A model generated the notes under the pieces. That model saw nothing but the letters and a program-made list of their open reading frames with translations. It was not told the DNA's origin and searched no databases. The position numbers were made by a program, and so were the translations under genes. Shown here in pieces: positions 8,956 through 17,392 of a stretch of 59,085 nucleotides of DNA; position 1 is the first letter of the stretch; every line of letters starts with the position of its first letter. Source of the stretch: an uncultured Flavonifractor sp. (lineage in GTDB: Bacteria > Bacillota > Clostridia > Oscillospirales > Oscillospiraceae); contig CALWOL010000003.1 of NCBI GenBank assembly GCA_944383135.1, positions 1-59,085 on the forward strand. The letters are read 5' to 3'.

Positions 8956-9159
8956 TCACTGTCGAAAAAGTGGCGGATGCCACTTTTTCGAGTTAGAATG
9001 CAGTCTGCCGCATGCAGGTTTTGTCCGCTGGAGGCGGACAAAACCCACACTTGCAGCCTGAGCAGTGTGTTCCGCCACACACCTGTCGCGGCGGAACACA
9101 GATTGGACCTTCTTCGCGCCTGCGGGCGCGAACTCTGCGAGGCTTTTCCATAAGCTGAA
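8956..9159. repeat. Array of four stem-loops between two related terminators
   Basis: Four consecutive perfect stems: CGAAAAAGTGGC (8963-8974/8979-8990), GTTTTGTCCGC (9018-9028/9034-9044), TGTGTTCCGCC (9066-9076/9090-9100) and TTCGCGCC (9113-9120/9125-9132). No convincing gene lies here. The block sits between convergent fakA and the amino-acid transporter and resembles an inserted palindromic repeat element. Confidence 0.7.
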
Positions 9160-9195
9160 CCCGCCCCCATCCAACCGGATGGGGCGGGCTTTTTG
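9160..9195 (-). terminator. Terminator of the amino-acid ABC operon (copy 2)
   Basis: Stem CCCGCCCC(C)ATCC at 9160-9173 pairs with GGATGGGGCGGG at about 9178-9189; T-run on the plus strand. Close relative of 8921-8955. It is placed immediately beyond the ATPase stop and may work in both directions. Confidence 0.55.
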
Positions 9196-9201
9196 TGTTC
9201 G

Positions 9202-9924
9202 TTACAGCACCTTGGAGAGAAATTCGATGGTGCGGGGCTCCCTGGGATTGGCAAAGAAGGCGTGGGGCTCGTTCTGCTCCAGAATCTTGCCGCCGTCCAT
9301 GAAGAGCACCCGGCTGCCCACCTCCCGGGCAAAGCCCATCTCGTGGGTGACCACCACCATGGTCATGCCCTCCTCGGCCAGTTGCTTCATTACCTCCAGC
9401 ACCTCCCCCACCATCTCGGGGTCCAGGGCGGAGGTGGGCTCGTCAAAGAGCATCACCTTGGGCTTCATGGCCAGGGCCCGGACGATGGCGATACGCTGCT
9501 TCTGACCGCCGGAGAGCTGGGCGGGATAGGCATCCGCCTTCTCCTCCAGGCCCACCCGCTTCAAGAGAGCGGTGGCGGTGTCGTCCGCCTCCGCCTGACT
9601 CATCAGCTTGGTACGCACCGGGGCCAGGGTGATGTTCTTCCGGATGGTCATGTTGGGGAAGAGATTGAAGTGCTGGAACACCATGCCCATCTGCTGGCGG
9701 ACCTTGTCGATATCCGTCTTGGGGTCGGTGATATCGGTGCCCTCAAAGGTGATGGTGCCCTTGGTGGGAATCTCCAGCAGGTTGAGGCAGCGCAGGAAGG
9801 TGGACTTGCCCGAGCCGGAGGGGCCGATGACCACTACCTTCTCTCCGGGATTGATATGCTCGGAGATGTCGTCCAGCACCAGGTGGTCTCCAAAGGACTT
9901 GGTCAGATTTTTAACGTCGATCAC
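9202..9924 (-). CDS. Polar amino-acid ABC transporter, ATP-binding protein (GlnQ-like)
   Basis: Cytoplasmic ATPase of a polar amino-acid importer, 240 residues. It shows Walker [10 protein letters not shown] (about 34-42), the Q-loop in [11 protein letters not shown], the ABC signature LSGGQKQR, Walker [13 protein letters not shown] and switch [10 protein letters not shown]. The sequence belongs to the GlnQ/HisP/ArtP group. Its start overlaps the end of the permease gene by 14 nt, so it is the last gene of the binding protein-permease-ATPase operon. Specificity cannot be read from the ATPase. Confidence 0.95.
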   Translation of the reverse strand: MIDVKNLTKSFGDHLVLDDISEHINPGEKVVVIGPSGSGKSTFLRCLNLLEIPTKGTITFEGTDITDPKTDIDKVRQQMGMVFQHFNLFPNMTIRKNITLAPVRTKLMSQAEADDTATALLKRVGLEEKADAYPAQLSGGQKQRIAIVRALAMKPKVMLFDEPTSALDPEMVGEVLEVMKQLAEEGMTMVVVTHEMGFAREVGSRVLFMDGGKILEQNEPHAFFANPREPRTIEFLSKVL

Positions 9925-10684
9925 TTTGACGCATCCTCCTCTCCAGCTTGCCCAGCAGCCAGGTGAAAATCATCACCAGCACCAGGTAAATGCAGGCCGC
10001 GCCGATGAGCGGGAACATCTGCTCATAGTTGCGGGTACCGATGGCCTGGGCGAAGTAGAGCAGCTCCTGCCCGCTGATGACCGACAGGAGCGAGGTATCC
10101 TTGAGCAGGATGATAAACTCATTGCCCAGGGCGGGCAGGATGGCCTTGAAGGCCTGGGGAACCACAATGAAGCGCATGGTGTCCACATAGTTGAGGCCCA
10201 GGGAGCGTCCCGCCTCCATCTGGCCGCCGTCCACCGCCATCAGACCGCCCCGGATAATCTCCGACACGTAGGCTCCGGAGTTGATGCCCAGGCCGAAAAT
10301 GCCCACCATGGTATACTGCCGGCTTTTGAATACCACAAAAGCCCAGATGAGCAGCTGGAGCATCATGGGGGTACCGCGAATCACCGTGACATAGACCTTG
10401 AACACGGCGTTGACCAGCCCCAGCACCGGATTCTTCCGGCGGCCCGGACGCTGCTGGTCATGGGCGGCCCGAATCACCGCCACCAGCACGCCCAGAACGA
10501 CGCCCATCAGCAGCGCCAGGGCGGTGGCCAGCAGCGTGGTGGCCACGCCGTCCAGGTATTGCATCCAGCGGTTCTCCAGGAGAAACGCCTGATAAAATTT
10601 TACGTAGAATTCCTGCCACCAGGCCAGGGCCTCGCCGGATACCATCAGCGCTTTCCAGGTCTCGTAGGCTTGCAACGGATCCAT
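9911..10684 (-). CDS. Polar amino-acid ABC transporter permease (HisM/GlnP family)
   Basis: Inner-membrane permease of 257 residues. After an N-terminal amphipathic region it has about five membrane segments. Near residues 160-195 lies the cytoplasmic EAA loop ([20 protein letters not shown]) that docks on the ATPase, followed by the typical [21 protein letters not shown] single permease gene implies a homodimer. It lies 80 nt downstream of the binding-protein gene, separated by a hairpin, and overlaps the ATPase gene. Confidence 0.93.
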   Translation of the reverse strand: MDPLQAYETWKALMVSGEALAWWQEFYVKFYQAFLLENRWMQYLDGVATTLLATALALLMGVVLGVLVAVIRAAHDQQRPGRRKNPVLGLVNAVFKVYVTVIRGTPMMLQLLIWAFVVFKSRQYTMVGIFGLGINSGAYVSEIIRGGLMAVDGGQMEAGRSLGLNYVDTMRFIVVPQAFKAILPALGNEFIILLKDTSLLSVISGQELLYFAQAIGTRNYEQMFPLIGAACIYLVLVMIFTWLLGKLERRMRQSDRR

Positions 10685-10711
10685 CTTTTTTCTCCTCTCC
10701 GCGTCTGTTCA

Positions 10712-10746
10712 TGGCAAAAAAGGACGGCCGAGGCCGCCCTTTTTTG
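10712..10746 (-). terminator. Intercistronic terminator-like hairpin in the amino-acid ABC operon
   Basis: The stem GCAAAAAAGG(A)CGGCC/GGCCG(C)CCTTTTTTGC forms between the binding-protein stop and the permease start, with the U-run in the stem arm. Partial termination or 3'-end protection here would give more binding protein than membrane components, as in many solute-importer operons. Confidence 0.6.
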
Positions 10747-10764
10747 CGGAATGGATCACCGCGC

Positions 10765-11619
10765 TTATTCCGCGGTGATGTACTTGTCGATGATGGACTG
10801 GACCGTGCCGTCAGCGGTGAGCTCCGCCAGAGCGTTGTTGATGGCATCCAGCAGAGCGGTGTTGCCCTTCTTCACACCAATGGCGTAATCCTCCACGGTG
10901 TACTCGGTCTCCAGAATGGTCAGGCCGGGATTCTCAGACACAAAGGCCTGGGCGGGACCCTGGTCGATGACCACGCAGTCCACCTGGTCGTTCATCAGGG
11001 CCTGGACGGCGGTGATACCGTTGTCAAAGGCGGCCACATGGTCGGAGCCGAAGTCGTCGGTGCAGTACTGCCAGCCGGTGGTGGCGTTCTGCACGCCGAT
11101 GAGCTGCTCGCCCAGGTTGTCCAGGGTCACGTCGGAGCCCTCCTTCACAATGACCACCTGCACGCCGGTGGCATAGCTGTCGGAGAAGTCCATCACAGCC
11201 AGACGGTCCTCGTTGACGGTAACACCGGCCATGACCATGTCGCTCATGCCGCTCTGAGCGGCCTCCAGGGCGGCGTCAAAGCCCATGTCGTCAATCTGCA
11301 GCTCCAGGCCCAGCTTCTCGGCAATGGCGGTGGCAATCTCCACGTCGATGCCCTCATAGCCGCCGTTGTCGGTGGTCATCTCATAGGGAGGGAAGGCGGC
11401 GTTGGTGCTCATAATGAGCTTGCCGGCCTCCACGGTGGTAAACTCGGCGGTGGAGCCGGTCTCGGCGGGAGCCTGGCTCTCCTCGGTCACGGGGGTGGTC
11501 TCCTTATTATTGTCGGGGGTCTCGGCATTGCCGGTGGTGCCGCTGCCGCAGCCAGCCAGCAGGCTCAGAGACAGAGCGGCGGTCAGGCCCAGCAGGGCCA
11601 GCTTCTTGAAGTTCTTCAT
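10765..11619 (-). CDS. Polar amino-acid ABC transporter substrate-binding lipoprotein
   Basis: Extracytoplasmic solute-binding protein, SBP family 3, 284 residues. A lipoprotein signal ends in the lipobox LLAGC near residue 23, followed by a Thr/Glu-rich linker to about residue 55. The SBP_bac_3 domain opens with KLIMSTNAAFPPYEM and contains GIDVEIATAIAEKLG and later DCVVIDQGPA. ATG 11619 is chosen over one seven codons upstream because AGGAGAG precedes it. It is the first gene of the operon. The family binds polar amino acids (Gln, Arg, Cys, His), but specificity is not evident. Confidence 0.94.
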   Translation of the reverse strand: MKNFKKLALLGLTAALSLSLLAGCGSGTTGNAETPDNNKETTPVTEESQAPAETGSTAEFTTVEAGKLIMSTNAAFPPYEMTTDNGGYEGIDVEIATAIAEKLGLELQIDDMGFDAALEAAQSGMSDMVMAGVTVNEDRLAVMDFSDSYATGVQVVIVKEGSDVTLDNLGEQLIGVQNATTGWQYCTDDFGSDHVAAFDNGITAVQALMNDQVDCVVIDQGPAQAFVSENPGLTILETEYTVEDYAIGVKKGNTALLDAINNALAELTADGTVQSIIDKYITAE

Positions 11620-11676
11620 ATTGTATTCTCTCCTATTCATTCTATCCGCTTTGGGTTCCTTATTAGGTTATGTCTT

Positions 11677-11704
11677 ATTATACACGGTATTCAATAAAAT
11701 GCAA
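11677..11704 (-). promoter_or_regulatory. Promoter of the amino-acid ABC operon
   Basis: Read on the minus strand: TTGCAT (11704-11699), 16-nt spacer, TATAAT (11682-11677), about 58 nt before the lipoprotein start. Confidence 0.7.
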
Positions 11705-11774
11705 TATTTATTCACCCGTCAAAGCACACAAAAAACCCATGGGTTTTCCGCTGTTCTCTGACAGGCAAGCAGGA

Positions 11775-11806
11775 AAAAGGGCGGAGCCAACCGGCTCCGC
11801 CCTTTT
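11775..11806 (-). terminator. Terminator after oppA
   Basis: Perfect 14-bp stem, AAAAGGGCGGAGCC (11775-11788) with 11793-11806, AACC loop. It lies 13 nt past the oppA stop. Confidence 0.8.
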
Positions 11807-11818
11807 GTCAGGCTGAAA

Positions 11819-13555
11819 TCAGCTCTTGGTGCAGTGGTCGAAGAAGAAGAAGCCCAGGGGGGTGTAGTACATACCGGAGACGTTGTCGGCCAGCATGTAC
11901 TTCTGGGTGTAGAAGTACAGGGGGCACAGAGCATAGTCCTGACCCATGATGATGTCCTCGGCGTCATGCATCAGCTGCATCCGCTCGGCGGGATCGGCGG
12001 AGGCCTTGGCAGCCTGAATCAGGGAGTCATACTCGGAGTTGGCATACTGGGCGTCGTTGTTGCCGCCGCCGGTCAGCCACATATCCAGGAAGGACATGGG
12101 ATCGTTGTAGTCGGCAATCCAGCCGTTGCGGGCGATGGAGTAATCGCCGTCCTTACGGGTCTGCAGGAAGGTGGCCCACTCCTGGTTGTCCAGCTGCACG
12201 GTCACGCCCAGCACGGTCTGCCACATGTTCTGCAGGGCCTCGGCAACGGCCTTGTGGCTGTCGTCGGTGTTGTACAGATAGGTGACAACGGGGAAGTCCT
12301 CGCCGTTGGGATAGCCGGCCTCAGCCAGCAGGGCACGGGCCTCCTCGCAGTTGGCCTCGTAATCGGCGTCGGTGGGCTTGTAGTAGTCGCCGCCCACGGT
12401 GCGGAAGTCGTCACCGGTGGCGCCGGCAGCGTCATACACGCCGGCGGGCACAAAGCCGCCAGCCTCGACCTGACCGGTCTGGGTAATCTCGTTGACAATG
12501 TAGGTGCGGTCAATGGCCAGAGTGAAGGCCTTGCGGACGCGGGCGTCATCGAAGGGGGCCTTCTGGGTCTGGTAGCAGACATAGTAGGTGCCGATGTAGT
12601 CCACGATCTTCAGATCGCCGGAGGCCAGCAGGCCGGCCACCTCGTCGGTGGGCATGTTCTCGATGAAGTCCAGCTCGCCGGAGTTGAAGCCGGACAGCAT
12701 GGCGTTGGCGTCGTCCATCAGCTTAAAGGTAATCTTGCTGGGGCCCAGGGTGTCCACGCCGTAGTAGTACTCGTTGGGCTCCATGACAATCTCGGAATTG
12801 GTCACACGGCTGGTCATCTTGTAGGCGCCGTTGGTAATGTAGGTATCGGGGCTGTAAGTCCACTGGTCGTTGCTCACGACATCGGAGCGCACGGGGAAGG
12901 TGGCGGGGAAGGCACAGATCTCGGTGAAGTAGGGAAGATCAGAGGTGATGGTAACCACGAAGGTCTTGTCATCGGGGGCGGAGACGCCCAGCTCGCTGGG
13001 GTCCTTCTCGCCGGCCATAATCTCGTTGGCGTTGACCACGCAGTCGATCATGTAGTTGTAGTCGGCGGCGGTCTCGGGAGTCACCAGGCGCTGCCAGGCA
13101 AACACGAAGTCGCCGGCGGTCACATCCTGGCCGTCGGACCACTTGATGCCGTCCCGCAGGTGGAAGGTGTAGGTAACGGTGCCGTCGTCGTTGGCCACCT
13201 TGTCATAGCTCTCGGCCTGGCCGTAGCTCAGCTCGGCGTTGTTGCAGGTGCCGTCGGAGCCGGGAGTCTCCGTGCCGGAGTCCACCCAGCGCATCAGGCC
13301 CTCAAACATGTGGCTGAGCATGATGGCGCCGTCCACAGCGCTGTTCAGAGCGGGGTCAATGGTCTGGGGCTCGGAAGCAATGTTGACGGTAATCTCGTTG
13401 GCAACCGCCTCGTTGCCGCCGCTGGTCTCCTGAGCCTGGCTGTTCTGGGCGTCAGGCGTCTCGCCGGAGCTCTGGGTGCCGTTGCCGCAGCCGGCCAGCA
13501 GGCCGACTACCAGGGCCGCGGACAGAAGCAGAGACAGGAGCTTCGTCTTTTTCAT
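11819..13555 (-). CDS. oppA: Oligopeptide ABC transporter substrate-binding lipoprotein (OppA)
   Basis: Extracytoplasmic peptide receptor, SBP family 5, 578 residues. Lipoprotein signal with lipobox LLAGC near residue 23, then a Ser/Gln/Glu linker. The domain starts at EITVNIASEPQTIDPALNS and contains the family signature YTFHLRDGIKWSDGQDVTAGDFVFAWQR (begins about residue 125). ATG 13555 follows GGAGGT by seven bases; a frame reaching 13609 has no RBS. It lies downstream of oppBCDF in the same direction but has its own promoter, so the abundant receptor can be made separately. Confidence 0.95.
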   Translation of the reverse strand: MKKTKLLSLLLSAALVVGLLAGCGNGTQSSGETPDAQNSQAQETSGGNEAVANEITVNIASEPQTIDPALNSAVDGAIMLSHMFEGLMRWVDSGTETPGSDGTCNNAELSYGQAESYDKVANDDGTVTYTFHLRDGIKWSDGQDVTAGDFVFAWQRLVTPETAADYNYMIDCVVNANEIMAGEKDPSELGVSAPDDKTFVVTITSDLPYFTEICAFPATFPVRSDVVSNDQWTYSPDTYITNGAYKMTSRVTNSEIVMEPNEYYYGVDTLGPSKITFKLMDDANAMLSGFNSGELDFIENMPTDEVAGLLASGDLKIVDYIGTYYVCYQTQKAPFDDARVRKAFTLAIDRTYIVNEITQTGQVEAGGFVPAGVYDAAGATGDDFRTVGGDYYKPTDADYEANCEEARALLAEAGYPNGEDFPVVTYLYNTDDSHKAVAEALQNMWQTVLGVTVQLDNQEWATFLQTRKDGDYSIARNGWIADYNDPMSFLDMWLTGGGNNDAQYANSEYDSLIQAAKASADPAERMQLMHDAEDIIMGQDYALCPLYFYTQKYMLADNVSGMYYTPLGFFFFDHCTKS

Positions 13556-13680
13556 AATTGGACCTCCATCTTTCAATTTTGTATCGTTTCGCCCGTGGGC
13601 GGGATACACCGAATCAGCAAGGTCCCTTTTGGCGTCCGCTGTGCGGACGCCAAAAGGCCATGGCCTTTTCCATGATGGCT
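13556..13680 (-). promoter_or_regulatory. Structured oppA leader with perfect 15-bp hairpin
   Basis: The transcribed leader of oppA contains a perfect 15-bp stem, 13625-13639 with 13643-13657 around a TGT triplet. Palindromes GGCCATGGCC and CATGG/CCATG overlap or adjoin it, and CGCCC/GGGCG lies nearer the start codon. It could stabilise the mRNA 5' end. No known riboswitch class is recognised. Confidence 0.5.
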
Positions 13681-13710
13681 ATTATATCATGTTTGTTTCA
13701 GGACTGTAAA
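13681..13710 (-). promoter_or_regulatory. Promoter of oppA
   Basis: Minus strand: TTTACA (13710-13705), 18-nt spacer, perfect TATAAT (13686-13681). It gives a leader of about 120 nt. Confidence 0.7.
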
Positions 13711-13740
13711 GAATTTGTTGCAGATTTGTTAAATCCGCCC

Positions 13741-13783
13741 TTACCCCAGCAGGTGGCACGCCGCCCAGTGGCCAGGCGCGTGC
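13741..13783. repeat. Duplicated oppF 3' end, detached copy
   Basis: 43 bp matching the last 43 bp of oppF (13914-13956) with one mismatch, including the stop codon. It lies 130 bp beyond the real stop, and an insert with three hairpins separates the copies. Confidence 0.85.
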
Positions 13784-13913
13784 ACTCCCACGGGGCCCTG
13801 CCCCGTGGGTACCCGGTTCTTTTATCTGCTCGGGCGAAATCAATTCACCCGGCATCAAGGTTTTGGGCGCTGCCCAAAACGCTTGGACGCCGCAAAGCGG
13901 CGATGGAGCACGC
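13784..13913. repeat. Hairpin-rich insert between oppF 3'-end copies
   Basis: 130 bp without a gene, holding three perfect stems: CCCACGGGG (13787-13795/13801-13809), GTTTTGGGC (13860-13868/13872-13880) and CGCCGC (13888-13893/13897-13902). Its direct flanks are the duplicated oppF end. The organisation parallels 8921-9195. Confidence 0.65.
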
Positions 13914-14984
13914 TTACCCCAGCAGGTGACACGCCGCCCAGTGGCCAGGCGCGTGCTCCTTGAGCTGGGGCACCGCCTCCTTGCACTTCTCAGTGGCATA
14001 GGGGCAGCGGGTGTGGAACCGGCAGCCCTTGGGGGGATTCATGGGGGAGGGGATGTCGCCCTCCAGCACAATACGCTGGCGGGAGCGGCTCACCTGAGGA
14101 TCGGGCACCGGCACGGCGGAGAGCAGGGTCTTGGTGTAGGGGTGGATGGGGTTGCGGTTGAGCTCATAGCTCTCCGCCAGTTCCACCAGGGTGCCCAGGT
14201 ACATGACCCCGATGCGGTTGGAGATGTGCCGCACCACGGACAGGTCGTGGGCGATAAACAGATAGGTCAGGCCCAAATCCTGCTGCATGTCCTCCAGCAT
14301 GTTCACCACCTGGGACTGGATGGACACGTCCAGGGCGGAGATGGGCTCGTCACACACGATGAATTCCGGCCGCACCGCCAGGGCCCGGGCAATGCCCACC
14401 CGCTGCTGCTGGCCGCCGGAGAACTCATGGGGGTAGCGGTTGGCGTGCTCGGTGTTCAGGCCCACCATGCTCAGCAGCTCCTTGATGCGCTCGGTGCGCT
14501 CGGTCTTGCTGGAGCAGAGCTTGTGGATATCCAGAGCCTCACCGATAATCTCGCCCACCGTCATCCGGGGGTCCAGGGATGCGGAGGGGTCCTGGAAGAT
14601 AATCTGCATCTTCCGGCGGTAGGGCAGCATGTCCACCGACTTGGGCCTGGGCACCGGCTTCTTCACCAGCACGGTCTCGGGATGCATGGCCCCGTCCGCC
14701 CCCTTCACCGACATGGTCTTGGCCTCAAAGGGGTACTGGTGCTCATAAATGGGCTTGCCGTCATAGACAATCTTGCCGGAGGTGGGCTCGTGGAGCCGGA
14801 GGATGGTGCGGCCCAGGGTGGTCTTGCCGCAGCCGGACTCGCCCACCAGGCCCAGGGTCTCCCCCCGCTTGATGAACAGGGACACATCCTCCACCGCCTG
14901 GACGCCGGGACCCTTCATGCCCTTGACGGGAAAATACTTGGTCAGGTGGTCCACCTGCACCAGGATGTCGTTCTTCTCACTCAT
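13914..14984 (-). CDS. oppF: Oligopeptide ABC transporter ATP-binding protein OppF
   Basis: Second ATPase of the peptide importer, 356 residues. Walker [13 protein letters not shown] signature [15 protein letters not shown], Walker [14 protein letters not shown]-loop FIAHDLSVV. The C-terminal oligopeptide-transporter extension has the [15 protein letters not shown] cysteine motif. ATG 14984 follows GGAGGTGCC and overlaps oppD by 8 nt. A ~30-residue insertion with Tyr and Lys residues follows the Walker A region (about residues 85-115), somewhat longer than in typical OppF. Its last 43 bp are repeated downstream. Confidence 0.95.
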   Translation of the reverse strand: MSEKNDILVQVDHLTKYFPVKGMKGPGVQAVEDVSLFIKRGETLGLVGESGCGKTTLGRTILRLHEPTSGKIVYDGKPIYEHQYPFEAKTMSVKGADGAMHPETVLVKKPVPRPKSVDMLPYRRKMQIIFQDPSASLDPRMTVGEIIGEALDIHKLCSSKTERTERIKELLSMVGLNTEHANRYPHEFSGGQQQRVGIARALAVRPEFIVCDEPISALDVSIQSQVVNMLEDMQQDLGLTYLFIAHDLSVVRHISNRIGVMYLGTLVELAESYELNRNPIHPYTKTLLSAVPVPDPQVSRSRQRIVLEGDIPSPMNPPKGCRFHTRCPYATEKCKEAVPQLKEHAPGHWAACHLLG

Positions 14985-16026
14985 GCTCAGGCACCTCCTT
15001 GGTCTCAGCGGCGCCCTGCTTTTCCCGCTGGAGCTGCTCCTGCACCCGCAGCCAGCAGGCGGAGCGGTGGCCGTCCCCCAGCTCCACATACGGCGGCATC
15101 TTCTGCAGGCAAATCTTCATGGCATATTCGCACCGGGGGGCGAAGGGGCAGCCCTCCGGGGGGTTGAGCATATCCACCGGAGTGCCCTCGATGGGAATCA
15201 GCCGCTCATAGCTCTCGGCATCCACCCGGGGCATGGAGCGCAGCAGGCCCATGGTGTAGGGGTGGCCGGGCTTGTAGAAAATGTCGTCCACCGGGCCCTG
15301 CTCCACCATCTTGCCGGCGTACATGACCGAGACCTTGTCGCAGATTTCCGCCACCACGCCCAGGTTGTGGGTGATGAAGATGATGCCCATGTGGGTCTTT
15401 TTCTGCAAATCCTTCATCAGCTCCAGAATCTGCGCCTGAATGGTCACGTCCAGAGCGGTGGTGGGCTCGTCGGCAATAAGCAGCTGGGGGTGGCAGATGA
15501 GGCCCATGGCAATCATCACCCGCTGGCGCATGCCGCCGGAGAGCTCATGGGGATACTGCTTCATCCGCTTCTGCACATTGTTGATGCCCACCAGCTCCAG
15601 CATCTCCATGGCCCGCTTGGCGGCCTCCTGCTTGCTCACCTTTTTGTCGTGGGCCTTCAGGGCCTCAATGAGCTGGTTGCCTATGGTGTACACGGGGTTG
15701 AGGCAGGTCATGGGGTTCTGGAAAATCATGGCCACCTTGGAGCCGCGGAGGGCAATCATCTCCTCCTTGCTCTTGGCCAGCACGTCCTCCCCCTCCAGGG
15801 TGATGGAGCCGCCGATGACCTTGCCGGGGGACTGGAGCAGGCCGATGATGGAGTAGGCCTCCACACTCTTGCCGGAGCCGGACTCGCCCACGATGCCCAT
15901 GACCTCGCCGTAGTTCAAATCGTAGCTGATGCCGCCCACCGCCTTGACCTCACCGGCGGGGGTAAAGAAGGAGACGTGGAGGTCCTTCACTTCCAGCAGC
16001 TTGCCGGTCTTTTCATTCTCTGCCAT
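14977..16026 (-). CDS. oppD: Oligopeptide ABC transporter ATP-binding protein OppD
   Basis: First ATPase of the peptide importer, 349 residues. Walker [11 protein letters not shown]-loop [13 protein letters not shown], signature [15 protein letters not shown], Walker [16 protein letters not shown]-loop [11 protein letters not shown]. The C-terminal oligo_HPY region shows [22 protein letters not shown] 16026 follows GAAAGGAGGAG. It lies 16 nt after oppC and overlaps oppF. Confidence 0.95.
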   Translation of the reverse strand: MAENEKTGKLLEVKDLHVSFFTPAGEVKAVGGISYDLNYGEVMGIVGESGSGKSVEAYSIIGLLQSPGKVIGGSITLEGEDVLAKSKEEMIALRGSKVAMIFQNPMTCLNPVYTIGNQLIEALKAHDKKVSKQEAAKRAMEMLELVGINNVQKRMKQYPHELSGGMRQRVMIAMGLICHPQLLIADEPTTALDVTIQAQILELMKDLQKKTHMGIIFITHNLGVVAEICDKVSVMYAGKMVEQGPVDDIFYKPGHPYTMGLLRSMPRVDAESYERLIPIEGTPVDMLNPPEGCPFAPRCEYAMKICLQKMPPYVELGDGHRSACWLRVQEQLQREKQGAAETKEVPEHE

Positions 16027-16042
16027 GTTGTCTCCTCCTTTC

Positions 16043-17392
16043 TTATTTCTTCAGCCGGGGATCCAGAGCGTCCCGCAGGCCGTCGCCAAACAGGTTCAGG
16101 CACAGGATCATCAGGCTCAGGATGGCGGCAGGGATAAACAGACGGTAGGGGTAGGTGTTCAGACCGCCCAGGGCGTCCGAGCACATGGAGCCCAGGCTGG
16201 TCATGGGAGCGGACACGCCCATGCCCAGGAAGGACAGGAAGGACTCGGTAAAGATGGCGGAGGGGATCTGAAGGAAGGTGGTGGTAACAATCTGACCGAT
16301 GCAGTTGGGCAGCAGGTGGCGCTTGATGATGCGCCCGCCCTCGGCGCCCAGGGCCCGGGCGGCGGTGACATACTCCTGCTGCTTGAGCTGGAGAATCTGG
16401 CCCCGAATCAGCCGGGACATGGTCACCCAGTACAAAAGGCCGAAGGTGAGGAAGATGGAAATCAGGTTGGCGCCCAGCAGAGTTACCAGGTTCTGCAGCG
16501 GTCCGTCGCCGGAGTTCTGGAATTCCTCCAGAATGGGCTTCAGGGTGGAGCCCATCAGCAGGATGACCAGCACCTCGGGGATGGTGTAGATGACCTCCAC
16601 GATGCGCTGCATCACAGCGTCCACCTTGCCGCCGCAGTAGCCGGAGATGGAGCCGTACAGAGCGCCGATAACCAGCACGATAACGGCGCAGCAGATACCT
16701 ACAATCATGGATACCCGGGCGCCAATCATGGTACGCACCATGATATCACGGCCCTGGGTATCGCAGCCGAACACGTGGGGGAACACGGACTCGCCGGCGG
16801 CCATCCGCTCCAGCTCGGCATTGGTGTAGCCGAAGGGCTTGGCCTTGATGCCCAGGGCCTTGACGGCGTCGTCCTGGGTGACGTTCTCCTCACCCTTGCC
16901 CTGGTTGGCCTTGGCGGCGGCGCGGATTTTGGCCGCGTCCACGGCGGAGAGGGTCTCCCCCCGGGCGGCGGCCTCCGCCTCCGCCTGGGCCACCGCTTCG
17001 TCAGGGCTCAGGTTGGCGGTACCGGTATGCTCCTCAATATAGGCGCTGATTTTGGCCTGGTCCTCCAGGGAGTAGTGCCAGGGGTGGATGTTGTTGGCCC
17101 CGGAAATCACCTGGTCATAGCTGTACGGCACAATAAAGGGGCCCACAAAGGCAAACAGGCCGATGAGAATGACAATGACCATGGCCACCATGGCCACCTT
17201 GTTTTTCTTCAGCCGCCGCCAGGCGTCCTTCCAGTAGGACACGCTCTCCCGGTCCTGGATAAAGCTCTCCTTCTCCTCGGTGCTGGCCGGCTCGAAGGCG
17301 TTCTCCGGCAGGTCGTTCCAGCTGAGGATGTCGTCCACGTCCGGCCGGAGGGAGCCGATGGGCCGTTTCATTTTCTTTTCCGCCACGGTCAT
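16043..17392 (-). CDS. oppC: Oligopeptide ABC transporter permease OppC, enlarged
   Basis: Membrane permease of the peptide importer. At 449 residues it is well above the ~300-330 usual for OppC. Residues 1-60 are a long acidic cytoplasmic N-terminus. The first membrane segment is about 66-90. Then comes an extra Ala/Glu/Lys-rich extracytoplasmic stretch (about 107-203) before the canonical [15 protein letters not shown] (206-220). The remaining transmembrane core with the EAA loop ([19 protein letters not shown]) is normal. The start overlaps the oppB stop (ATGA). The insert may contact the receptor or cell wall; that is inference. Confidence 0.92.
   Translation of the reverse strand: MTVAEKKMKRPIGSLRPDVDDILSWNDLPENAFEPASTEEKESFIQDRESVSYWKDAWRRLKKNKVAMVAMVIVILIGLFAFVGPFIVPYSYDQVISGANNIHPWHYSLEDQAKISAYIEEHTGTANLSPDEAVAQAEAEAAARGETLSAVDAAKIRAAAKANQGKGEENVTQDDAVKALGIKAKPFGYTNAELERMAAGESVFPHVFGCDTQGRDIMVRTMIGARVSMIVGICCAVIVLVIGALYGSISGYCGGKVDAVMQRIVEVIYTIPEVLVILLMGSTLKPILEEFQNSGDGPLQNLVTLLGANLISIFLTFGLLYWVTMSRLIRGQILQLKQQEYVTAARALGAEGGRIIKRHLLPNCIGQIVTTTFLQIPSAIFTESFLSFLGMGVSAPMTSLGSMCSDALGGLNTYPYRLFIPAAILSLMILCLNLFGDGLRDALDPRLKK

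Noticed and set aside
8853-9332. Minus-strand open frame through the hairpin array
   Set aside because: It spans two terminators and four palindromes and overlaps fakA and the ABC ATPase; no RBS. Treated as repeat DNA.
13682-13999. 105-codon minus-strand frame across the oppF duplication
   Set aside because: It arises from the duplicated oppF end and palindromes, overlaps the oppA promoter and has no RBS.
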